Positions 9,462 to 15,321 of a DNA stretch of 36,745 bases are shown piece after piece; the first letter of the stretch is position 1; the number at the start of each line of letters is the position of its first letter. Source of the DNA: an uncultured Bacteroidales bacterium (GTDB lineage Bacteria > Bacteroidota > Bacteroidia > Bacteroidales > Bacteroidaceae); assembly GCA_902774005.1 (NCBI GenBank), contig CACYGK010000010.1, positions 1 to 36,745 on the forward strand, written 5' to 3'. The translations under genes were made by a program, and so were the position numbers. Under the pieces are notes generated by a model. It was not told the origin of the DNA. It worked only from the letters and a program-made list of their open reading frames with translations, and searched no databases.

Positions 9462-10923
9462 GAGTGAACAAATCCTTGATACCTATACGTTTATTAAGCT
9501 GGATGTATGACCATGTGCATACAATTGTTGCACTTATTCCCATGATGGTATAACATACGACATCGTTCAAGAGGAATGAAACTGTCAGGGAGAATATGCA
9601 AAGAAGAAACATGGGTAGCAGAACCTTGAGGATGTCTGTGGAGTATGTGATGTTATATCTCCACTTGTTCAGGAGTGTAGAACAAAGGATGTCGATAAGG
9701 GCATTGGCAACGATGGCATATCCAAGTCCGATGAGTCCGAACAGGTAGTAACCTGCTACGTATAGAAGGAAAGTCTTTACGTTTGTGAATACTCCGTCAA
9801 CCCAAAAGAAAAATGACTTATCGCCACGTGCAAGACAGACATAGTCAAGCGGGAAGCACCAGGCACGTGCCACAAAACTGATAGACATGAGACGGATTAG
9901 CGGTACGATGGAATCGAACTGGGGTGTCAGCAAGATGCGTACAATCAAGGGTGCGAAAAGGATGAGCAGGGAGATGATAGGTAGCATGATAAGTATGACT
10001 ATCTCCCCTTCTTTCTCAACCAGTCGTGATGATTCACTACGATTGTCAATTAAAGAGGAGAGATGAGGGAAATAGTCGGTTGCCATTGCTGAGAACACTA
10101 ACGAAGTGCTTTGCAAAACTATCATGTTGGCAGCCTGAAAGAGTCCGATGTCGGCAATAGTACCGAAACTACGGATGAATGTATTTACGAAGTATGTACT
10201 GAGTGTGCCGAACAGTCCTGCAAGCATCATGGCTCCACCCAACAACAGCATACGACGTCCCCATGTCCATGTCTCGTGCCAAGTCTGACGAACGTGAGCA
10301 ATACCCATTCTTCGGGTAAAATAACGAGAGAAACACCATGTGGTAAACGAAAGTATTATCATGGAAGGTACGATTCCTTCAATTCCTAAATACCAATAGA
10401 GAGGAACTCCAAACAGGAGTCCGCACAGGGCACCTACGATATTGCAAAGGGCAAGGGTCTTCAGTTGACGATAACCCTGAAGAATACTGTTCTCACCGGT
10501 TTGTAGAATGAAAAACAACAAAGCCACTGCCATTTCGACGAACCACAGTGTGTGGGACGCATCGCCAAAGGTAGAAACACTGAAAAGCATGGCTCCGATT
10601 GCCATTGTACACATACCCAGAAATGCCAAGACGAAGAGGACGCGGCGGAATGCCGTAACTGCCTCGGCTTTCTTTTCCGCATCAGTCTCTGCCGCTATGT
10701 CGCGAACTCCTGCCGTAGGTAGTCCGAACGAAAATAACTGTTGCATCGGCATGAGGGCAGACTGCATAAGTGAGGAAATACCCATTCCGTAGTCACGCAG
10801 GATGATAGCTACCATTTTTCCTTTTACAATGTTTATGAACATCGTAAAAAGCTGACTGCCACCAAATACTGCGGTGCCTTTCATGATTTGCCGGTATAAC
10901 GAACTGTCTTCTTCGCTCTTCAT
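9448..10923 (-). CDS. Wzx-type polysaccharide flippase (MATE/MOP superfamily)
   Basis: This 491-residue membrane protein has about 12-14 hydrophobic helices and the layout of O-antigen/lipid-linked oligosaccharide flippases. It opens with YRQIMKGTAVFGGSQLFTMF and an early charged KGKMVAIILRDYGMG loop. It should move undecaprenyl-linked glycan units across the inner membrane. I start it at the ATG at 10921-10923 (MKSEEDSSLY); an upstream in-frame extension overlaps the previous gene and lacks family character. It begins two bases after the stop of the fucosyltransferase-like gene and overlaps the next glycosyltransferase by 14 bases. No Wzy polymerase is evident in the window. Confidence 0.9.
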   Translation of the reverse strand: MKSEEDSSLYRQIMKGTAVFGGSQLFTMFINIVKGKMVAIILRDYGMGISSLMQSALMPMQQLFSFGLPTAGVRDIAAETDAEKKAEAVTAFRRVLFVLAFLGMCTMAIGAMLFSVSTFGDASHTLWFVEMAVALLFFILQTGENSILQGYRQLKTLALCNIVGALCGLLFGVPLYWYLGIEGIVPSMIILSFTTWCFSRYFTRRMGIAHVRQTWHETWTWGRRMLLLGGAMMLAGLFGTLSTYFVNTFIRSFGTIADIGLFQAANMIVLQSTSLVFSAMATDYFPHLSSLIDNRSESSRLVEKEGEIVILIMLPIISLLILFAPLIVRILLTPQFDSIVPLIRLMSISFVARAWCFPLDYVCLARGDKSFFFWVDGVFTNVKTFLLYVAGYYLFGLIGLGYAIVANALIDILCSTLLNKWRYNITYSTDILKVLLPMFLLCIFSLTVSFLLNDVVCYTIMGISATIVCTWSYIQLNKRIGIKDLFTHGKS

Positions 10924-10925
10924 TG

Positions 10926-11966
10926 TCAGAATTTTATTGGAATGAATGGACGGTCGAATACTTGGGAGGCTGCATATGGAAATCCGCTCTGCCTGATCCA
11001 ACGGGTTTCAAGTCGATATACGGCTGATGCTCCCGAGATAAGAAAGAAATCGACAAAGGTCTTCTCGTACAGGGCGTAATCAGCACTTGCAGATGGTGTG
11101 TCGAAATGCAGGATGTGTCCCTCATATATATATATGTATGGAAAGTCGCGAACTGCGCTGAGGAATGTAGTACTATCGGAGCAGACGAGGATCTTGCTTT
11201 CAGGATGCTGCTCGTGAAGGTTCTGAACCTGCTGAACACAACGTTGCAGCAACTGCTGACGCAGGTTAGGTGGTAAAGGAGGTGCTTTCTGAGTATCGAT
11301 GAAGTCGCCGAGACTATTGATAAAACGGGCTGAGACACTTACATAATCATCTTTCAGTTGTTCGCGGCACCGGTCGATGGCAGCCTGCAAACGCGGAGCC
11401 GTGCGGAAGAGTTCGTGGAAGAGAGATGAAAAATTCCGATTATAACAGAAATGAGCATTGGTACATACATGCACTTGCTGAGCAGATGAAGACGTGATTT
11501 TCTTCTTCAGATATTTATATTGTTTCTTACCCTGCCAGTCGGTTTCGTTTCCTATTTCAAGGGCTACGATATCGGAACAGGATGTATCATAAATAACCGC
11601 CTGCTCAGGAATAGTCCAATTGTAACCATTGGGAACCAGATAGTCGGTAAGCGGGAATGGGGAGTTGAACAGTAACCTGAAAGGAATGTTCTGCTCTTTA
11701 CATACTGCAAAAGTGGATAATATACCTTTTAGACGATCTGCCCAACCACCATGCTCGACGAAGCCGTTGCAAAGGAATACGACTGTCTTCAGACGACCTT
11801 CAACAGGAGTCATCTCATCGGAGGTGTAGTGGCTGAGCATCGTTTTGTTCCATCTACGACTTAAACTCCGACTGAATACATACCAATTGTAATACCTATT
11901 CGAATACAACAAAAGGCGTGTATTTCGCGTTATATATTTATATGCTCGAACAAATAAATTTGCCAT
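10926..11966 (-). CDS. Putative GT-B glycosyltransferase, fucosyltransferase-like (uncertain)
   Basis: I do not firmly recognise this 346-residue protein. The segment FVEHGGWADRLKGILSTFAV, followed by IPFRLLFNSPFPLTDYLVPN, resembles the G-G-x-x-D-R-L-x-G-I entry motif of NodZ and O-fucosyltransferase-type GT-B enzymes. The C-terminal SDSTTFL, then LYEKTFVDFFLISGASAVYR, resembles their donor-binding half. The HxRRxD motif of classical NodZ/FUT8 is not visible; VSVSARFINSLGDF is at the corresponding place. There is no signal peptide or membrane helix. It heads the minus-strand operon with the flippase two bases downstream, which supports a role in the same glycan. A perfect 11-bp dyad begins two bases upstream of its ATG. 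Confidence 0.55.
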   Translation of the reverse strand: MANLFVRAYKYITRNTRLLLYSNRYYNWYVFSRSLSRRWNKTMLSHYTSDEMTPVEGRLKTVVFLCNGFVEHGGWADRLKGILSTFAVCKEQNIPFRLLFNSPFPLTDYLVPNGYNWTIPEQAVIYDTSCSDIVALEIGNETDWQGKKQYKYLKKKITSSSAQQVHVCTNAHFCYNRNFSSLFHELFRTAPRLQAAIDRCREQLKDDYVSVSARFINSLGDFIDTQKAPPLPPNLRQQLLQRCVQQVQNLHEQHPESKILVCSDSTTFLSAVRDFPYIYIYEGHILHFDTPSASADYALYEKTFVDFFLISGASAVYRLETRWIRQSGFPYAASQVFDRPFIPIKF

Positions 11967-11968
11967 GA

Positions 11969-11994
11969 CGTTATTATTATCACTAATAATAACG
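11969..11994. promoter_or_regulatory. Perfect 11-bp inverted repeat between divergent glycan genes
   Basis: CGTTATTATTA (11969-11979) and TAATAATAACG (11984-11994) are exact reverse complements separated by TCAC. The dyad begins two bases upstream of the minus-strand start at 11966 and overlaps the expected -33 region of the plus-strand promoter (TATTTTTG at 12016-12023). It could be an operator for the divergent pair or a 5'-UTR hairpin that covers the minus-strand start. The symmetry is certain; the role is inference. Confidence 0.6.
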
Positions 11995-12015
11995 ATGGAA
12001 ACGATAAAAAATTGC

Positions 12016-12023
12016 TATTTTTG
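12016..12023 (+). promoter_or_regulatory. Bacteroidota -7 element (TATTTTTG)
   Basis: TATTTTTG followed by CA matches TAnnTTTG and lies 32 bases upstream of the GTG start at 12056. No TTTG is found at the -33 position; the inverted repeat at 11969-11994 occupies it. Confidence 0.6.
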
Positions 12024-12055
12024 CACGTTATTACACTCATATTGGAAACAAAACT

Positions 12056-13165
12056 GTGAAAATTCTGTTATTAGGCGATTATTCTAACGTTCACTGTACT
12101 TTGGCTGAAGGACTGAAGGCATTGGGACACGAGTGTGTGGTAGCAAGCGATGGAGACCATTGGAAGGACTATCCAAGAGACATAGACCTGAGGAGAGGCT
12201 TCGGACTGAAAGACGGCGCTTCGTTTGCATGGCGACTGTTAAAATCATTACCGAAAATGCGTGGGTACGATATCGTTCAGATAATAAATCCTGTGTTTCT
12301 TGAACTGAAGGCAGAACGTATCACCCCCTTCTACAACTACTTGAGAAAAAATAATAAGTACGTTGTGATGGGTGCCTTTGGTATGGATTATTACTGGGCA
12401 CAGGTAAACACAGACATACGTCCGTTACGCTATAGTGATTTCAACATCGGTAATACTATACGCAATGACAATGCTGCAGAATTGTTCCGCAAGGACATGA
12501 TTGGAACGAGTAAGGAAAAACTCTGCAAGTATGTTGCAAACGACTGCGATGCTATTGTGGCAGGACTATATGAGTATTGGGCAACGTATGATGTTGTGCC
12601 TGGTCTGAGAGAAAAACTGACATTCATCCCTTTCCCGATAAAGCCAAACAACGACATTGATTACAATGCTATAGACAAAATACCGGATACATTATCACTT
12701 TTTATAGGTATGTTCCCAGGGCGGGCTGATTATAAAGGGAGTGATGTCCTGCTTGCCGCAGCAAAAGCCGTAAAGCAGCGATATCCCAACAAAGTTCAGA
12801 TAAAGGTGGCTGAAGGCGTGCCTTTCAAGCAATATACCCAGATGATGGACTCGAGCGATGCCATCCTGGATCAGATATACTCCTACACCCCTGCGATGAA
12901 TTCGCTTCTAGCTATGTCGAAAGGTATTATAAATATCGGTGGCGGGGAACCTGAAAATTACGACATTCTAGGAGAAGACTCCTTACGACCCATTATAAAC
13001 GTAGAACCTAACTACGAAAGCTGTTACAATGAAATTGAGCAGCTGGTACTTCACCCAGAAAGGATACCGGAACTGAAACGACAGAGCATTGAATATGTGG
13101 AGAAGCACCACAACTATATCAAAGTGGCTAAACAATACGAAGAGCTATACGCCAAACTCCTCTGA
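12056..13165 (+). CDS. GT-B glycosyltransferase (family 1/4-like)
   Basis: This 369-residue protein opens with MKILLLGDYSNVHCTLAEGL and EGLKALGHECVVASDGD, a Rossmann start typical of GT-B enzymes. The C-terminal half holds LFIGMFPGRADYKGSDVLLA, KVQIKVAEGVPFKQYTQMM and LAMSKGIINIGGGEPENY, the donor-binding fold with acidic residues near the sugar site. The start is GTG at 12056; no earlier in-frame start precedes the conserved sequence. It is the only plus-strand gene inside the minus-strand glycan block, with its own -7 element. Its end overlaps the end of the opposing glycosyltransferase by 38 bases. Confidence 0.85.
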   Translation: MKILLLGDYSNVHCTLAEGLKALGHECVVASDGDHWKDYPRDIDLRRGFGLKDGASFAWRLLKSLPKMRGYDIVQIINPVFLELKAERITPFYNYLRKNNKYVVMGAFGMDYYWAQVNTDIRPLRYSDFNIGNTIRNDNAAELFRKDMIGTSKEKLCKYVANDCDAIVAGLYEYWATYDVVPGLREKLTFIPFPIKPNNDIDYNAIDKIPDTLSLFIGMFPGRADYKGSDVLLAAAKAVKQRYPNKVQIKVAEGVPFKQYTQMMDSSDAILDQIYSYTPAMNSLLAMSKGIINIGGGEPENYDILGEDSLRPIINVEPNYESCYNEIEQLVLHPERIPELKRQSIEYVEKHHNYIKVAKQYEELYAKLL

Positions 13166-14021
13166 CTCCCTTTGAGGATGCCCACTCGAACAGACGTCCC
13201 ATCATGTGGCTCAGTTTGTTTACTCTGAATTTATCAAAGATGAATGTATGTACCTTGGCGCTACATTCAGGACAACCTTCACGCAACATCTTCCCACTCA
13301 ATATGTAGCAGCGATAAAACAAAGCTGCGAAGGCTTTCCGGTGTTCAGCCGTCCTATCATCAGAATTATATATATCGTCGAAAACCACATGAAGCGTATT
13401 GACAATCTCATCTGTCCGCGACGATAGGCTGGGACCCGTCATTCCGTGCGGATGAATATGAATGACATGGAACTCTTGCGACTCTATCCACTGAACCTTA
13501 GGAGAACGCAAAAGGGAACGAAGTCCGAGTTCCCAATCATCCCACATCAGGCAGGACTCATTCCATCCACCCGCTGACATCAGAAAAGATGTTTTGTATA
13601 TTACACTCGGAGTATTGAGCATGGAACTGAGTATCTGGACATGAGGCAAGTCAACGGGGAAATAAGCACGAGTCCGCAACTTTCCACCACATTCCTGCTG
13701 AATAGGAAGACATACCATATCAACATCATTGTTCCACTCAGCAGGCAGACAGGTAAAGACATCGTCGGAATCAAAAAAATAAATCCATTCCGTTTTGCAG
13801 AGAGCAAGTCCTTTATTCCGGGCAGCAGCCGCACCTGGTTTCTGTTCAACAACAAGTATAGTGTTGGGGCGCGCTGCCACTATTTCGCTACACACTTCGA
13901 AACTACCATCCGTACTGCCATTATCGACAAGTATGAGCGGATATTTCACATCGATTCTGTCAATAGTAGTTCGGATAAAATCTTTGCGGTTATATATTGG
14001 TATGACTATTGTAACATCCAT
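13128..14021 (-). CDS. Family 2 glycosyltransferase
   Basis: This 297-residue GT-A enzyme begins with VTIVIPIYNRKDFIRTTIDR, then has LVDNGSTDGS (31-40), GAAAARNKGLAL and the DxD motif FDSDD (83-87). MWDDWELGLRSL near the middle is the usual acceptor-side ED/DDWE helix. It overlaps the upstream glycosyltransferase by 16 bases, and its last 38 bases are antisense to the plus-strand glycosyltransferase. Presumed role: sugar addition to the same surface glycan. Confidence 0.9.
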   Translation of the reverse strand: MDVTIVIPIYNRKDFIRTTIDRIDVKYPLILVDNGSTDGSFEVCSEIVAARPNTILVVEQKPGAAAARNKGLALCKTEWIYFFDSDDVFTCLPAEWNNDVDMVCLPIQQECGGKLRTRAYFPVDLPHVQILSSMLNTPSVIYKTSFLMSAGGWNESCLMWDDWELGLRSLLRSPKVQWIESQEFHVIHIHPHGMTGPSLSSRTDEIVNTLHVVFDDIYNSDDRTAEHRKAFAALFYRCYILSGKMLREGCPECSAKVHTFIFDKFRVNKLSHMMGRLFEWASSKGVRGVWRIALRIV

Positions 14022-14800
14022 ATTCCACGAAGCATGTTATAAAGAATAGGAAAGGGATTGACATGTTGGTGAATAAAATAGAACCCGGATTCCTTTATAC
14101 TACGCCATACAGCTTCAGGCGTTCCGAAAAGATAACGGAACACGGCACCTTTGGTTATCTGTACCTGACGGTCAGAAAGAAAACGCGAACCTGTAGTATT
14201 TCTATCAGTACGCACAACCGTCATGGGATAAACAACTACATTGTATCCAGCCCTGAGAGCATCATGAATAAATACATCCTCCTCACCAGCACACAACAGG
14301 GAACTGCTGAGTCCGAACCTCGTATCGAAATGCAGACCCAAACCACGACGCATGGATAACTCAACCGACGCAGGATAGAAGCCCTCCTTAAATGCCTGTT
14401 GGAACGACAACAGTGTGGAAGGATAGTATTTCAGAGGCATTCCACCGTAATCGGCAGCAGCAAAAAAGACTATATCGTAGGAGGGATTAATCTCGTAGAA
14501 ACGGATTATCTCGAGCAAAGCTGACTCTGTATATCGACAATCATCGTCTCCCATCAACAGAATATCTCCTATAGAATGATCTATCGCGTTATTACGATTC
14601 CTGCTCAGTCCCCTACCCTCAAGATATGTGAGAATGACATCTGAACGGGATTTCAGCTCAACTGGCACAAAATCGAGATATCGCTTATCAGAATACTGCA
14701 TCGACACCACCCAGGAAACACCCTCGACTGGAGAAAGCAATACATCTGGAACTTTAAGAATTCCTTCGTCGATTGTGCAGATGAGTACATTAAGAGTCAT
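14006..14800 (-). CDS. Glycosyltransferase, GT-A fold (family 2-like)
   Basis: This 264-residue protein starts TLNVLICTIDEGILKVPDVL, a less typical N-terminus. It has GLSRNRNNAIDHSIGDILL (64-82), GDDDCRY (84-90) as the metal motif, and CAGEEDVFIHDALRAGYNVV further on, where EED is the probable catalytic region. I am confident of the fold; sugar specificity is unknown. It is the first gene of a two-gene minus-strand unit, 110 bases downstream of the HU gene and separated from it by a probable terminator. Confidence 0.82.
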   Translation of the reverse strand: MTLNVLICTIDEGILKVPDVLLSPVEGVSWVVSMQYSDKRYLDFVPVELKSRSDVILTYLEGRGLSRNRNNAIDHSIGDILLMGDDDCRYTESALLEIIRFYEINPSYDIVFFAAADYGGMPLKYYPSTLLSFQQAFKEGFYPASVELSMRRGLGLHFDTRFGLSSSLLCAGEEDVFIHDALRAGYNVVVYPMTVVRTDRNTTGSRFLSDRQVQITKGAVFRYLFGTPEAVWRSIKESGFYFIHQHVNPFPILYNMLRGIWMLQ

Positions 14801-14841
14801 AGGATTCTGCTATATAATTGTATATAATGTGTAGAGAAAAA

Positions 14842-14885
14842 TAAAATGTAAAGACGATTACTACATGAACCGACTTTACATTTTA
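14842..14885 (-). terminator. Probable intrinsic terminator after the HU gene, built partly from a heptamer array
   Basis: TAAAATGTAAAG (14842-14853) pairs with CTTTACATTTTA (14874-14885), a 12-bp stem with a 20-base loop. On the minus strand the stem is followed by TTTTTCTC. The stem is AT-rich and the loop long, so it may be weak. Confidence 0.5.
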
Positions 14886-14894
14886 CATTATACA
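14874..14894. repeat. Short heptamer array, 3 units (CTTTACA, TTTTACA, TTATACA)
   Basis: Three diverged 7-base units lie between the HU gene and the glycosyltransferase. On the minus strand they read TGTATAA, TGTAAAA, TGTAAAG, with TAA in each. The proximal units form one arm of the hairpin at 14842-14885. This is the weakest array of the set. Confidence 0.55.
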
Positions 14895-14910
14895 TCATAT
14901 AAAATTCAAT

Positions 14911-15186
14911 TTACTTCTCCAATAAATCTTTGAATACGTCCGCAGGTTTGAAAAATGGGATTTTGTGCTCTGGAACCACAACTGATTTATTTTCTTTAAT
15001 CAAACGACCTATTTTCTCTTTGCGAGTCTTTGTTGTAAAAGTTCCAAATCCACGAAGGTAAACTTCTTCATCATTCGCAACGGCATCCTTGATAGAAACC
15101 ATTAAGGCCTCAACAACAGCAAGCACCTTCTTGCTTTCTATACCCGTCTCGCTGCACACCTGTGAAACTATTTCTGCTTTTGTCAT
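14911..15186 (-). CDS. HU/IHF family DNA-binding protein
   Basis: This 91-residue nucleoid protein bends and compacts DNA as a dimer. It begins MTKAEIVSQVCSETGIESKK (dimer helices). The core is VYLRGFGTFTTKTRKEKIGR (residues 52-71), with the DNA-contacting arm following and the end FFKPADVFKDLLEK. Length and motifs match HU-beta/IHF-like proteins of Bacteroidota. A TACCTTTG -7 element precedes it, and it is divergent from the TonB-dependent receptor. It appears to be transcribed alone. Confidence 0.95.
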   Translation of the reverse strand: MTKAEIVSQVCSETGIESKKVLAVVEALMVSIKDAVANDEEVYLRGFGTFTTKTRKEKIGRLIKENKSVVVPEHKIPFFKPADVFKDLLEK

Positions 15187-15217
15187 AATTGTATTAGTAC
15201 TTTGTTATTTGTTTGTG

Positions 15218-15225
15218 CAAAGGTA
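15218..15225 (-). promoter_or_regulatory. Bacteroidota -7 element (TACCTTTG) for the HU gene
   Basis: The minus strand reads TACCTTTG followed by CA, an exact TAnnTTTG match 31 bases from the ATG at 15186. The nearest TTTG upstream (15251-15254 on plus as CAAA) is 25 bases away, longer than usual. Confidence 0.6.
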
Positions 15226-15288
15226 TAGATAAATTATTGAAAATAAAAAACAAATCACTTTTTATTTTTTTAAATTTAAACCTTTGCT

Positions 15289-15296
15289 TATCTTTG
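15289..15296 (+). promoter_or_regulatory. Bacteroidota -7 element (TATCTTTG) for the TonB-dependent receptor
   Basis: TATCTTTG matches TAnnTTTG and ends 25 bases before the GTG start at 15322. The upstream 30 bases are A/T-only tracts without a clear -33 TTTG. Confidence 0.6.
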
Positions 15297-15321
15297 TGGT
15301 CAAATAAAGAAAAAACTTAAA

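Noticed and set aside
14811..14829. AT-rich imperfect dyad (TATATA-ATTG-TATATA) considered as a dif-like recombination site near the skew change
   Set aside because: It matches only part of the known dif arms, and such AT dyads are common by chance. A genome-wide skew and motif search would be needed.
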